64,000 bases of DNA. It comes from Cellulomonas wangsupingiae (lineage in GTDB: Bacteria; Actinomycetota; Actinomycetes; Actinomycetales; Cellulomonadaceae). The position numbers and the translations under genes were made by a program. The stretch spans positions 2,852,001 to 2,916,000 of the forward strand of contig NZ_CP101989.1 of the NCBI RefSeq assembly GCF_024508275.1. The letters are read 5' to 3'. How positions within the stretch are numbered: position 1 is the first letter of the stretch; each line of letters begins with the position of its first letter. Shown here piece after piece: positions 31,022 to 40,051 of the stretch. The notes under the pieces were generated by a model that was not told the origin of the DNA, made no database searches, and was given only the letters and a program-made list of their open reading frames with translations.

Positions 31022-31639
31022 ATGACCGACCTGCAACGCCACCCGGCCGCGGCGCTCGACGTCCCGGCCCTGGTCGCCCGCGCACGCGCCGCCGCGGGTC
31101 CCGACGGCAGCCTGCCCGTCGGCGACGTCGTCACCTGGGACACCTTCCCCTTCGAGCCCGACGGCCTGCGCCTGCGCGAGCTCGACGACCCGGTGGTCCC
31201 CGAGCCGCAGCGGTCCGACGAGGACGCGGGGACCTGCGCGCGCTGCGCCCGCCCCGACGAGCGCTTCGCCTGGACGGACGACGCGTGGCGGGTCAGTGCA
31301 CCCGACTCGGTCAGCGTCCCGTCGGTGATCCTCGACCGCCGCGCGCACGGCGACCTGGGCGACCTCGACGACGAGGCCGCCGCCGACCTCGGCCGGATGA
31401 TCGTCCGCGTCGAGCGCGCGCTGGCCGCCGTGCCGGGCGTCGGGCGGGTGCACGTGCAGCGCTGGGGCGACGGCAACGGGCACCTGCACGTGTTCTTCTC
31501 CGCACGCCCAGCGGGCATGCTCCAGCTGCGCGGTCTCGTCATGCCGCTGTGGACGCTCCACCTGCCGGCGCTGCCCGACGACGAATGGGCCGCGATCGTC
31601 GCGTCCGTCGTCGCGCGCCTCGACGCCGGCCGCACCTGA
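31022..31639 (+). CDS. HIT-like protein with incomplete histidine triad
   Basis: A 205-residue soluble protein resembling the HIT hydrolase/transferase superfamily. A CxxC near residue 78 (GTCARCARPDE), a middle part with SVPSVILDRRAHGDL, and near 150 VHVQRWGDGNGHLHVFFSARP. The triad HxHxH is reduced to H-L-H-V-F: the first two histidines remain and the third is Phe. If the nucleophilic second His is functional it may still bind nucleotides. No metal-binding partner for the CxxC is obvious. Divergent from a small membrane protein and convergent with a response regulator. Confidence 0.65.
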   Translation: MTDLQRHPAAALDVPALVARARAAAGPDGSLPVGDVVTWDTFPFEPDGLRLRELDDPVVPEPQRSDEDAGTCARCARPDERFAWTDDAWRVSAPDSVSVPSVILDRRAHGDLGDLDDEAAADLGRMIVRVERALAAVPGVGRVHVQRWGDGNGHLHVFFSARPAGMLQLRGLVMPLWTLHLPALPDDEWAAIVASVVARLDAGRT

Positions 31640-31663
31640 CCTCCACCTCGGGCGGCGGGCGGC

Positions 31664-32317
31664 TCAGAGCAGCCGGCGCGCCGCCGCCCACCGGGTCAGC
31701 TCGTTGCGGTTCGACAGCTGCAGCTTGCGCAGCACCGCGGACACGTGGGTCTCGACCGTCTTGACCGAGATGAAGAGCTCGGCGGCGACCTCCCGGTACG
31801 TGTACCCGCGGGCGATCAGCCGCATGACCTCGCGCTCGCGCGCCGAGAGCCGGTCGAGCTCGTCGTCGCCCGTGGCGACGTCCCCCGCCGCCGCACCGAA
31901 GGCGTCGAGCACGAACCCGGCGAGCCGCGGGGAGAACACCGCGTCGCCGCCGGCGACCCGCAGCACCGCGTCGGACAGCGCCTGCGGGTCGATGTTCTTG
32001 GTGACGTAGCCGCGTGCGCCCACGCGGATGACCGCGACGACGTCCTCCGCCGCGTCCGACACGGACAGCGCGAGGAAGCGCGTGCCGGGTACGTCGACGC
32101 ACCGCCGGACGACCTCCGCGCCGCCGCCCCCGTCGCCACCCGGCAGGTGGACGTCGAGCAGCACCACGGGCGGGCGCAGGTCGTGCACCACCTGCACGGC
32201 GGAGTCCACGTCGGCCGCCTCCCCCACCACGTGCACCCGGGCGTCGAGCGACGCCTTCACGCCCGCACGGAACATGTGGTGGTCGTCGACCAGCACCACG
32301 TCGACCGGTTCGTTCAC
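31664..32317 (-). CDS. LuxR/NarL-type response regulator
   Basis: A 217-residue two-component regulator. The receiver domain (1-120) has acidic residues at DD (11-12), phospho-acceptor Asp55 in LLDVHLPG and Lys in GYVTKN. The C-terminal LuxR-type helix-turn-helix is LSAREREVMRLIARGYTYREVAAELFISVKTVETHVS. It overlaps the stop of the upstream kinase gene by four bases (ATGA), so the two form one system, probably acting on the divergent PspC operon. Confidence 0.93.
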   Translation of the reverse strand: MNEPVDVVLVDDHHMFRAGVKASLDARVHVVGEAADVDSAVQVVHDLRPPVVLLDVHLPGGDGGGGAEVVRRCVDVPGTRFLALSVSDAAEDVVAVIRVGARGYVTKNIDPQALSDAVLRVAGGDAVFSPRLAGFVLDAFGAAAGDVATGDDELDRLSAREREVMRLIARGYTYREVAAELFISVKTVETHVSAVLRKLQLSNRNELTRWAAARRLL

Positions 32318-33645
32318 GCGTCGCGCTCCTCGTCCTCGTCAGGGCCCCTGCCGGAGCCGGGCCCGCCGACCGGCATGCACAGGTGCACCTCGGTGCCCCG
32401 CCCGGGGCTGCTCGTCACGCGGGCGGTGCCGCCGCGGCGCCGCACGCGTCCCATGATCGACTCCCGGACGCCGAAGCGGTCGGGTCCGACGTCCTCCAGG
32501 TCGAAGCCGTCGCCGCGGTCGCGCACGAACACCTCGACGGAGTCCGGCCCGACCTCCAGGTAGAGCGAGACCGGCGGCCGCCCGTGCACCACCGCGTTGA
32601 CCAGGGCCTCCCGCGTGGCCTGCAGCAGCGCCAGCGTGTCCGGCTCGGGCGCGCGGTCCCCGACGACCACGACGTCGACGGCCACGGGCTCGCCGGTCGG
32701 CCCCGACCGGGAGTCCTCGACCTCGGCGACGACGGCCCGCAGCGCGGCGACGAGCGACGTGCCGGGCTCGTGCCGGTCGTCGTACAGCCACTCGCGCAGC
32801 TCGCGCTCCTGCGCGCGCGCCATGCGCGCGACCTCGGCGGGCTCGTCGGCCCGGGCCCGGATCAGCGCGAGCGTCTGGAGCACCGAGTCGTGCAGGTGCG
32901 CGGCGATGTCCGCACGCTCCGCCTCCCGGGCCCGCGCCGCGCGCTCGTCACCGAGCTCGCGCACCAGCCGCACCCACCACGGTGCCATGACCAGGCCCAC
33001 GCCCAGCAGCACCGCGAGCGCCGCGACCCCCGACTGCACGAGCAGCGCCGGCTCGACCCCCTGCCCGACCACCTGCCCGGCGACGAGCAGCACCCCCGCG
33101 GCCGCGAGCAGGCCACCGCCGATGAGCCGCAGCACGCTGATGCGCCGCCCGTCCGGCCGCCCGCGCTGCACGGCGTCGAGCTGGCTCCACGCGAGCGCCA
33201 CGCCCACGAGCACCACCAGGACGGGCAACGCCCACGCCGCGTCGATCTGCGCCCCGAACCGCATCGCCACCAGCACGGCGGCGGTGAGGACCAGCAGCGC
33301 ACCGAGCGCGAGCTCGGCCCACGGGATGCGTCGGGAGTCGTCGCGCAGGGGCTGGCGGCGCGCGAGCCGCTGCAGGGCGCTGGGCCGCGAGCCGGCCGCC
33401 ACGGCGGCGGGGTCCCCCGCCGGCACCGTGAGCCACCAGAACACGTACAGCGCGATCCCGACGCCCGCGACGGTCGCCAGCGCGACGAAGCCGACGCGCA
33501 CGAGCGGCACCGGCAGGTCCAGGTGCGCCGCGAGACCCGTCGCGACCCCCGCGAACCACCGGCCGCGCTCGGGGCGGCGCAGCGGCAGCCGCACGCGCGG
33601 CGGCACGCCGGGACGCGGCGGGGCGCCGGCAGGAGCGGGGTTCAC
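32314..33645 (-). CDS. Sensor histidine kinase with N-terminal PspC domain
   Basis: A 443-residue NarL-type sensor kinase. An N-terminal PspC domain (about 25-80; RGRWFAGVATGLAAHLDLPVPLVR) is followed by several membrane helices, a HisKA_3 dimerisation domain with the phospho-accepting His in AAHLHDSVLQTLAL (about 252), and a HATPase domain (DRGDGFDLEDVGPDRFGVRESI, then TARVTSSPGRGTEVHL). Fusion of PspC to a kinase is typical of actinobacterial envelope-stress systems. It is transcribed divergently from a PspC/LiaF-like gene. Confidence 0.92.
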   Translation of the reverse strand: MNPAPAGAPPRPGVPPRVRLPLRRPERGRWFAGVATGLAAHLDLPVPLVRVGFVALATVAGVGIALYVFWWLTVPAGDPAAVAAGSRPSALQRLARRQPLRDDSRRIPWAELALGALLVLTAAVLVAMRFGAQIDAAWALPVLVVLVGVALAWSQLDAVQRGRPDGRRISVLRLIGGGLLAAAGVLLVAGQVVGQGVEPALLVQSGVAALAVLLGVGLVMAPWWVRLVRELGDERAARAREAERADIAAHLHDSVLQTLALIRARADEPAEVARMARAQERELREWLYDDRHEPGTSLVAALRAVVAEVEDSRSGPTGEPVAVDVVVVGDRAPEPDTLALLQATREALVNAVVHGRPPVSLYLEVGPDSVEVFVRDRGDGFDLEDVGPDRFGVRESIMGRVRRRGGTARVTSSPGRGTEVHLCMPVGGPGSGRGPDEDEERDA

Positions 33646-33730
33646 GCACCGATCGTCACACGCGCAGGCGCCCGCCGGTGTGCACCCGGGCCGGGTTCAG
33701 GGGCCGGGACCCCAGGTTGAGGGTACGGGC

Positions 33731-33756
33731 CAGGGTCACCTCAGGGGTGGTCCCTG
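33731..33756. promoter_or_regulatory. Imperfect palindrome between the kinase and PspC operons
   Basis: CAGGGTCACC and, on the other side, GGTGGTCCCTG form an imperfect inverted repeat around 33744, in the divergent promoter region 37-62 bases upstream of the plus-strand PspC gene. It is a plausible binding site for the adjacent LuxR-type regulator. Confidence 0.4.
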
Positions 33757-33792
33757 ATGTGGTCGGCCGGCACGCGAGGTCAGGATCGAGCC

Positions 33793-35193
33793 ATGGACAC
33801 GCAGACTCCCGCCGGTGCCGACGCCGGCACGCCAGGCCCGACGCCCGGCGCGGGCCCCGGGCCGTACCCGGGCACCACGCCCCCGCCCGCACCCCACACC
33901 TTCTGGGCCGGGGTGCGCCGCACGGGGCTGTACCGCTCCGACGAACGCTGGGTCGGCGGGGTCGCCGGCGGCCTGGCCGAGCGCGTCGGGGTCGACCCGC
34001 TGCTCGTGCGTGGCGTGCTCGCCGTGACGTTCCTGGTCGGCGGGCTGGGCCTCGTGCTCTACGGCGTCGCCTGGGCCCTGCTGCCCGACCAGCGCGACGG
34101 CCGCATCCTGCTGGAGCGGCTGGGCGCCGGCGACGCCGACGGCGCGCTGCTCGGCTCTCTCGCGTTCGTCGTCGTGGGGTTCGCCCGCGGCGACGGCTGG
34201 TGGTGGTTCTGGGACGGCGGCGGCGGCCTGTTCGGTGCGATCGCCGTCGTGTCCGCGATCGCGATCGTCGCGCTGATCGCCACGGCCGTGCAGCGTCGCG
34301 ACGGCGGTACGGCGTGGCGCCCGCCGGCCGGCGCACCCCCGTACGGCACCGAGCCGGCGCCGGGTGCGCCCACCGGACCGTCCGCCGCGTGGACGCGGCC
34401 GGTGGCGACGGCACCGCTGCCGACGGCCGGCCCCGGGCCGGCCGGCCCTGCTGCACCCGCACCGCCCTACCCGCCGTACGGCGGCGCGCCCGTCCCGCCC
34501 GTGCCACCGCCCCCGCCCGCACCTCGTCCCGCCCGGCGGGGCGCCGACGGGGCCACCGTCGGCGCGGTGGTCGGGCTGAGCGTCATCGGCCTCGGCGTGG
34601 TGATGCTGCTCGAGCGCGCCGGGCTCCTCGGCGGGCCGGTGTGGCTCGTCGCGGGCGGCATCGCCCTCGTGGTGGCGGGCCTCGGCATCGTCGCGCTGGG
34701 CCTGCGGGGCCGCAGCAGCGGCTTCGTGGGGTTCCTGGCCGTGGCCGGTGCGCTCGTGTGGGTGCCCACGGCGATGCTGCACCAGGGGGCCTGGGCGGAC
34801 GCGGCCGCCCGGTGGGACGGCGACCGGGCCGGTGACGTGGCGGTGACGAGCCGCGACGTCGCGAGCTCCGGCTTCGATCTCGGTGCCGGCCGCTCGCGCA
34901 TCGACCTCACGCAGGTGCCTCTGGAGGACGAGGTGCTGCGGGTCCCGATCGACATCGGCACCGGTCAGCTCACGGTCGTCGTGCCGCCGGAGGCGGCGGT
35001 GCGGGCGGACGTCACGGTCGGCATCGGCTCCGTGCGCTTCGAGGTCGACGAGGACCGGTACCACCAGAGCGGCGTCGGCCTGGGCGATCTCGTCTACCAG
35101 GACGACGACGCGGCGGCCGGCACCCCGAACCTGGTGCTCGAGATCAGCGCGGGCGTCGGCGAGGTCCGCATCATCGAGGAGGACGCAGCATGA
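33793..35193 (+). CDS. PspC domain protein with LiaF-like C-terminus
   Basis: A 466-residue membrane protein. A Pro/Gly-rich N-terminus leads into a PspC domain (about 45-105; RRTGLYRSDERWVGGVAGGLAERVGVDP), then further membrane segments, a Pro-rich cytoplasmic linker (about 180-250), more membrane helices (about 255-330) and a C-terminal beta-rich domain (about 350-466; LTVVVPPEAAVRADVTVGIGSV) like that of LiaF/VraT-type envelope-stress sensors. It probably reports envelope damage to, or is induced by, the divergent two-component system. It overlaps the next gene by four bases. Confidence 0.85.
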   Translation: MDTQTPAGADAGTPGPTPGAGPGPYPGTTPPPAPHTFWAGVRRTGLYRSDERWVGGVAGGLAERVGVDPLLVRGVLAVTFLVGGLGLVLYGVAWALLPDQRDGRILLERLGAGDADGALLGSLAFVVVGFARGDGWWWFWDGGGGLFGAIAVVSAIAIVALIATAVQRRDGGTAWRPPAGAPPYGTEPAPGAPTGPSAAWTRPVATAPLPTAGPGPAGPAAPAPPYPPYGGAPVPPVPPPPPAPRPARRGADGATVGAVVGLSVIGLGVVMLLERAGLLGGPVWLVAGGIALVVAGLGIVALGLRGRSSGFVGFLAVAGALVWVPTAMLHQGAWADAAARWDGDRAGDVAVTSRDVASSGFDLGAGRSRIDLTQVPLEDEVLRVPIDIGTGQLTVVVPPEAAVRADVTVGIGSVRFEVDEDRYHQSGVGLGDLVYQDDDAAAGTPNLVLEISAGVGEVRIIEEDAA

Positions 35194-35474
35194 GCACCGA
35201 CGACGTGACACCGACCGACGCCGTCGCGCACGACGACGCACCGTCCGCCGCGCCGGACGCACCGCGCACGCAGCACCGGCCGGGCGTCCGGGTGGGCACG
35301 GTGGTGGGAGGTCTGATCGTCGTGCTCCTCGGTGCGGGCGTGCTGCTCGTCGCCGCCGGGTACACGGTCGACGTCCAGCTCGCGGCGATCGTGCTGCTCA
35401 TCGCCGCCGGCGTCGGTCTCATCCTCGGACCGCTGGTCCAGGGGCTGCGCCGCGGCCGCACCGGCGACCAGTGA
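35190..35474 (+). CDS. Small membrane protein downstream of PspC
   Basis: A 94-residue protein with a polar N-terminus (1-34) and two closely spaced hydrophobic helices (about 36-57 and 64-83). Its ATG overlaps the stop of the PspC gene (ATGA, 35190-35193), so it is co-translated with it. The family is not recognised; it is probably an accessory component of the same envelope system. Confidence 0.75.
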   Translation: MSTDDVTPTDAVAHDDAPSAAPDAPRTQHRPGVRVGTVVGGLIVVLLGAGVLLVAAGYTVDVQLAAIVLLIAAGVGLILGPLVQGLRRGRTGDQ

Positions 35475-35477
35475 CGC

Positions 35478-35502
35478 CGGGCCCCGCGGAGGGCGGGGCC
35501 CG
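35478..35502 (+). terminator. Hairpin after the PspC operon
   Basis: Perfect 10-bp stem (35478-35487 with 35493-35502), loop GGAGG, immediately after the stop of the small membrane protein. Confidence 0.7.
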
Positions 35503-35505
35503 TGC

Positions 35506-35550
35506 ACGACGAAGGGCCGGTACCCGTGACGGGTACCGGCCCTTCGTCGT
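35506..35550. terminator. Very long bidirectional terminator hairpin
   Basis: Perfect 21-bp stem (35506-35526 with 35530-35550) with a 3-base loop TGA, between convergent genes. Together with the hairpin at 35478-35502 it forms a tandem terminator. Confidence 0.9.
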
Positions 35551-35611
35551 CTGCCGGAGCGGTCCGCTCACCGAACCGCGCGGGGCGCGACCCGTGGAGG
35601 GAGCGGGCGGC

Positions 35612-36088
35612 TCAGACGGTCTGCGTGACGGGCGTGGCGGACGCCGGCGCCTCGACGCGGACGGCGATGCGGCGCAGGGCCTCACCGGTGACGATGAAGA
35701 CGACGCCCAGGCCGAAGACCAGGAGGCCGACGCCGAACGCCACGACCGAGGTGAACAGCGAGGCCCGCAGGAAGGAGCCGTTCATGACCGAGGCGCGCGC
35801 CGGGTCCTCCTTGTCGAGCTCGGCGTAGGTCTTGCCGTCCGAGCCGGCGAGCGCGTGCTTGTTGATGATGTCGGCCTGGGCCCAGGCCTCCCACGGCGTG
35901 TCGACGAGCTCGCCGCCGAAGGCGGCGGCGTCGTCGGAGACCGTGATCTGCTCCGCGCGCAGGTTGGTCGACACCGCGATCCAGGTGCCGGCGCCCGCGA
36001 CGGCGAAGAGGCCGCCGAAGACGATGACGATGATTGCCAGGAGCTTGATGTGGGCGGGCTTCGACTGGACTGCTGCTGCGTTGGACAT
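35612..36088 (-). CDS. Two-helix membrane protein, unknown function
   Basis: A 158-residue protein with an N-terminal membrane helix (about 15-38, IKLLAIIVIVFGGLFAVAGAGTW), an extracytoplasmic loop of about 65 residues rich in Asp, Ala and Trp, and a second helix (about 110-133, SVVAFGVGLLVFGLGVVFIV). Members of this actinobacterial group are sometimes mislabelled as LigA dioxygenase in databases; nothing here supports an enzyme. GGGGAGATCGAG precedes the ATG. It has its own 249-base upstream region. Confidence 0.8.
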   Translation of the reverse strand: MSNAAAVQSKPAHIKLLAIIVIVFGGLFAVAGAGTWIAVSTNLRAEQITVSDDAAAFGGELVDTPWEAWAQADIINKHALAGSDGKTYAELDKEDPARASVMNGSFLRASLFTSVVAFGVGLLVFGLGVVFIVTGEALRRIAVRVEAPASATPVTQTV

Positions 36089-36337
36089 CTCGATCTCCCC
36101 GATCGTTGAGTTCCCCCACGGGACCGGATGTCCGGCCCGATGAGCCATCTGCTCACGTGGACAAGCGTCGCCGCAGGTAGGGCCGATCCGCTGGGACTCT
36201 GGTCCTGTCTGGTCCGGCGAGCGCGACGCGTCGTCACCCCGACGGGTGAACCCTCGACGCTACCCCGGACCAAGGGCCCGGGGTACGCGCTTCACCTGCC
36301 GCGTCGTGCCCCGCACGTCGTCGACGGCCGGAGCCGC

Positions 36338-37465
36338 TCAGACGAGTCGTCGGGCCCGCGCGTACTGCGCGTCCGCCGCGGCCAGGACGTGGTCCCAGTC
36401 GAACGGGGGCGGCACGGCCGCGGCGTGGCCGCGCATCGCGGCGAGCAGGCCGCGGTCCTGCGCCAGCCGCACGACGGCGTCGGACATGGCCGCGTCGTCC
36501 GCCACGAGGAAGCCGTCCAGCCCGTCGGTGACGAACTCCCCCACACCCGTCCCGGCGTGGGCGAGGACGACCAGACCGGCCGTGCGCGCCTCGAGCGCGG
36601 CGATGCCGAAGGCCTCGAGGCGCGCGGGTGCGAGGAAGACGTCGGCGTCGGCGTACGTCGCGCGGACCGCCGGACGGCTCAGGCGTCCGCGCAGGTCCAC
36701 CGCGTCGCCCAGCCCGGTCGCGGCCACCCGCGCCCGGACGGCGTCGCGCGCGGGACCGTCCCCGACCAGGGTGAGCCGCACGGCGCCCGGCGGCAGGCGT
36801 CGCACGGCCGCGGCGACGAGGTCCACCAAGGGGACCGCCCGCTTGCGCGGCGCCAGCCGCATGGTCGCCACGAGGTGCACCGGGGCGTCCGGCGCGGCGG
36901 GCGTGACGGGAGTGCCGGGCGCCCACGCCGCGACGTCGATGCCGTTGGGCACGACGTCGACCTGCGTGTCGAACAGCTCCGCCACCCGCCGTGCCGCGGC
37001 ACCGCTGACCGCGCTCAACGCCGCCGGCAGCCGCCGCCACCGCGTGTGCCGCACGAGCGGGCGACCGAGGCCGGTCGTGCCGTCGAGCATGCAGTGCCAC
37101 GTGACGGCCGTCGGGAGCCGCAGCGCGGTCGCGACGCGCACACCGTCGAACGCGAACGGCGAGAGCACGCCGGCGTGCACGTGCACCGCGTCGGGACGCG
37201 CCTCGCGCAGCGCGGACCGGATCAGGCCGGGCCCGGCGAGGGGGTTCACCGGCAGGTCGAACGGCAGCCGCGCGCCCAGCCGGTGCACGTGGACGCCGTC
37301 CTCGACGTCGACGACGCCCCCGCGCTCGCCGCCCTCCCCCAGGGTGGCCGTCAGGACGTGGACCTCGTGCCCCGCGCGCACCTGGTGCCGCGCCAGGTCA
37401 CCGACCTGCGTCTCGATCCCACCCGTCCGGGGGGCGAAGCAGTCGGAGACGTGGACGATCCGCAC
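36338..37465 (-). CDS. Glycosyltransferase family 4 protein
   Basis: A 375-residue GT-B glycosyltransferase. The N-terminal half starts VRIVHVSDCFAPRTGGIETQVGDLARHQ, the GGIE loop binding acceptor or nucleotide sugar; the C-terminal half has the donor-binding region, with LVGDGPARD, RGRLSRPAVRATYADADVFLAP and the EX7E element in LEAFGIAALEARTAGL. It probably builds a cell-surface glycan, glycolipid or small thiol-type glycoside; acceptor unknown. GTG 37465 gives the family N-terminus and follows the DUF3817 gene by 17 bases; the set guaA-DUF3592-DUF3817-GT4 looks like one transcript. Confidence 0.9.
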   Translation of the reverse strand: MRIVHVSDCFAPRTGGIETQVGDLARHQVRAGHEVHVLTATLGEGGERGGVVDVEDGVHVHRLGARLPFDLPVNPLAGPGLIRSALREARPDAVHVHAGVLSPFAFDGVRVATALRLPTAVTWHCMLDGTTGLGRPLVRHTRWRRLPAALSAVSGAAARRVAELFDTQVDVVPNGIDVAAWAPGTPVTPAAPDAPVHLVATMRLAPRKRAVPLVDLVAAAVRRLPPGAVRLTLVGDGPARDAVRARVAATGLGDAVDLRGRLSRPAVRATYADADVFLAPARLEAFGIAALEARTAGLVVLAHAGTGVGEFVTDGLDGFLVADDAAMSDAVVRLAQDRGLLAAMRGHAAAVPPPFDWDHVLAAADAQYARARRLV

Positions 37466-37482
37466 GCGGGCGACCGTGCCCG

Positions 37483-37905
37483 TCAGGCCTGCGAGCCGGC
37501 GGCCGCGGCGATGCGCGCCTGCGCGTCGGCGTGCACGCGCCGCTCCAGGACGAACGACATCACCGGCACGACGCCGGCAGCGGCCATCGTCACGAAGCGC
37601 CCGATCCGCCAGCGCAGGGTCGCCCACAGGTCGAAGACCGTCACGAGGTACAGCACGTAGATCCAGCCGTGCGCGATCGCCACCCAGATGCCGAACACGC
37701 CCAGCGGCTCACCCTCGGCGTCGAACCCGCCGGCGTGGAAGACGTACTTGGCCACCATCTCCACGCACAGGAGCAGGAGCATCGTGCCGGTCACCCACGC
37801 CATGACGCGGTACCGGGTCAGCGCGCCGCGGGCCTTGCGGGCCCAGGCGTCCACGTCGGGTGCCTGCCCCGCGTCGGTCGGGGTGCTCGTCGGTTCCGTG
37901 CTCAC
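37483..37905 (-). CDS. DUF3817 membrane protein
   Basis: A 140-residue protein of the DUF3817 family. After a polar N-terminus (1-30) come three hydrophobic segments: VMAWVTGTMLLLLCVEMVA, IWVAIAHGWIYVLYLVTVFDL and FVTMAAAGVVPVMSFVLERR. The HGWIYVLYL motif and the C-terminal ERRV are characteristic. Function unknown; commonly found beside guaA in actinobacteria, as here. Confidence 0.88.
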   Translation of the reverse strand: MSTEPTSTPTDAGQAPDVDAWARKARGALTRYRVMAWVTGTMLLLLCVEMVAKYVFHAGGFDAEGEPLGVFGIWVAIAHGWIYVLYLVTVFDLWATLRWRIGRFVTMAAAGVVPVMSFVLERRVHADAQARIAAAAGSQA

Positions 37906-37954
37906 TGTGGTCCTCTCGTCGTCGCCCGTCGATTGTCCCTCACGCGTCGGGTGC

Positions 37955-38389
37955 TCAACGTCCGACGACCAGCGCGGTGGCCGTGAACCAGAGCGCGAGG
38001 CCGACGAGCATCAGGCCCATGAGGAGCAGCAGCACGCCGGCCACCGACGACGCGGACCCGGCCGCCAGCCGGACGGCACCCGGGGCCCGCGGGTCGACCC
38101 ACACGGTGATCCGGTCCCCCGGCCCTGCCACCCGACCGTCGCCGGTGGTCACGGCCAGCCCTTCGACGCGCCGGGCACGCAGCCACCCACCCGGCACCGG
38201 GTAGTCGAACGTCACGCTCGCCGGGCGCACGTGGGACGTCCTGTGCACGACCACCGCCTCGACCGCCACCCAGGTGCTCGGGAGGCGCGTGGCGCGCCGC
38301 AGCACGACGACGCCGCCCACCCCCAGCCCGAGGCCGACGACCGCGCAGCCGACGCCGAACAGCCCCGCGACCACCTCGGCGACCGTCAC
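37955..38389 (-). CDS. DUF3592-like membrane protein
   Basis: A 144-residue protein with a membrane segment at each end (about 5-30 and 113-138) enclosing a small beta-rich domain (about 35-105) with WVAVEAVVVHRTSHVRPASVTFDYPVPGG and VWVDPRAPGAVRL. This arrangement matches DUF3592. It starts 13 bases after the guaA stop. Function unknown. Confidence 0.8.
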   Translation of the reverse strand: MTVAEVVAGLFGVGCAVVGLGLGVGGVVVLRRATRLPSTWVAVEAVVVHRTSHVRPASVTFDYPVPGGWLRARRVEGLAVTTGDGRVAGPGDRITVWVDPRAPGAVRLAAGSASSVAGVLLLLMGLMLVGLALWFTATALVVGR

Positions 38390-38402
38390 GTGCGACCCGC
38401 CG

Positions 38403-40004
38403 TCACTCCCACTCGATCGTGCCCGGCGGCTTGCTCGTCACGTCCAGCACGACGCGGTTGACCTCGGGGACCTCGTTGGTGATCCGCGTCGAGATCGTCG
38501 CCAGCACGTCGTACGGCAGGCGCGTCCAGTCGGCGGTCATCGCGTCCTCCGACGACACCGGCCGCAGCACGACCGGGTGGCCGTAGGTGCGCCCGTCGCC
38601 CTGCACGCCCACGGAGCGCACGTCGCCGAGCAGGACCACCGGGCACTGCCAGATCTCGCGGTCCAGACCGGCGCGCGTCAGCTCCTCGCGGGCGATCGCG
38701 TCGGCGGCGCGCAGCGTCTCCAGGCGCTCGGCCGTGACCTCGCCGACGATGCGGATGCCCAGGCCGGGCCCGGGGAACGGCTGGCGCCACACGATGACCT
38801 CGGGCACGCCCAGCTCCAGGCCGACCGCGCGGACCTCGTCCTTGAACAGCGTGCGCAGCGGCTCGACGAGCTCGAACTGCAGGTCGTCCGGCAGGCCCCC
38901 GACGTTGTGGTGCGACTTGATGTTCGCCGCGCCCTCGCCGCCGCCGGACTCCACGACGTCCGGGTAGAGCGTGCCCTGGACGAGGAACCTCACGGTCTCG
39001 CCGTGCGCCCCCGCGTCCTCGACGACCTCGCGCGCCGCGTCCTCGAACACGCGGATGAACTCGCGGCCGATGATCTTGCGCTTGGTCTCCGGGTCGCTGA
39101 CACCCGCCAGCGCGTGCAGGAACCGCTCGCGGGCGTCGACTACCTTGAGCTGCACGCCCGTCGCGTCGACGAAGTCCTTCTCGACCTGCTCGGCCTCGCC
39201 CTGGCGCAGCAGCCCGTGGTCCACGAACACGCAGGTGAGCTGGTCACCGACGGCGCGCTGCACGAGCGCGGCCGCCACCGAGGAGTCCACGCCCCCGGAC
39301 AGGCCGCAGATGACGCGCGCGTCGCCGACCTGCGCGCGGATGCGCTCGACCTGCTCGGCGACGACGTTGCCCGGGTTCCAGTCGGGCGTGATCCCGGCAC
39401 CGCGGTACAGGAAGTTCTCCAGCGCCTGCTGACCGAGCGGCGAGTGCTTCACCTCGGGGTGCCACTGCACGCCGTACAGGCGTCGCTCGCGGTCCTCGAA
39501 CGCCGCCACGGGGCTGCCGGCGCTCGTCGCGAGCACCTCGAAGCCCTCGGGGGCGGCGTGCACGGCGTCGCCGTGGCTCATCCAGACCGTCTGGCCCTCG
39601 GGGCTGCCCTCGAGCACCGTCCCGGGCTCGGTCACCTCGACCGCCGTCCCGCCGTACTCGCGCTGACCGGTCTGGGCCACCGTCCCGCCGAGCGCCTGCG
39701 CCATCGCCTGGAAGCCGTAGCAGATGCCCAGCACGGGCACGCCGGCCTCGAACAGCTCGGGGCCGACGAAGGGGGCGCCGGCCGCGTACACCGACGAGGG
39801 GCCGCCGGACAGGATGATCGCGGCGGGGTCCTTCGCCAGCAGCTCCTCGACGCTCGCGGTGTGCGGCACGATCTCGGAGTAGACGTTCGCCTCGCGCACC
39901 CGCCGCGCGATGAGCTGGGCGTACTGGGCGCCGAAGTCGACGACGAGGACCGGCCGGTGGTGCGTGGGCTGTGCGGGCGTGGCGGTGGCGGGTGTCTGCG
40001 TCAC
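38403..40004 (-). CDS. guaA: GMP synthase (glutamine-hydrolysing)
   Basis: A 533-residue two-domain enzyme converting XMP to GMP with ATP and glutamine. The N-terminal class I amidotransferase has catalytic Cys95 in GICYGFQAM and the His/Glu in GVQWHPEV. The ATP-pyrophosphatase domain has the PP-loop SGGVDSS (about 233-239), followed by FVDHGLLR and the C-terminal dimerisation domain ending [11 protein letters not shown] 40004 gives the usual short N-terminal extension before [17 protein letters not shown]. Confidence 0.97.
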   Translation of the reverse strand: MTQTPATATPAQPTHHRPVLVVDFGAQYAQLIARRVREANVYSEIVPHTASVEELLAKDPAAIILSGGPSSVYAAGAPFVGPELFEAGVPVLGICYGFQAMAQALGGTVAQTGQREYGGTAVEVTEPGTVLEGSPEGQTVWMSHGDAVHAAPEGFEVLATSAGSPVAAFEDRERRLYGVQWHPEVKHSPLGQQALENFLYRGAGITPDWNPGNVVAEQVERIRAQVGDARVICGLSGGVDSSVAAALVQRAVGDQLTCVFVDHGLLRQGEAEQVEKDFVDATGVQLKVVDARERFLHALAGVSDPETKRKIIGREFIRVFEDAAREVVEDAGAHGETVRFLVQGTLYPDVVESGGGEGAANIKSHHNVGGLPDDLQFELVEPLRTLFKDEVRAVGLELGVPEVIVWRQPFPGPGLGIRIVGEVTAERLETLRAADAIAREELTRAGLDREIWQCPVVLLGDVRSVGVQGDGRTYGHPVVLRPVSSEDAMTADWTRLPYDVLATISTRITNEVPEVNRVVLDVTSKPPGTIEWE

Positions 40005-40051
40005 GCGGTCCAGCCTAGTCGCCGCGCGCCCGCCGCCCGTGCCGCCTGCGG

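Noticed and set aside
33736..35262. A 508-codon minus-strand frame over the PspC operon
   Set aside because: Antisense shadow; the plus-strand PspC gene has a recognisable domain and coupled downstream gene.
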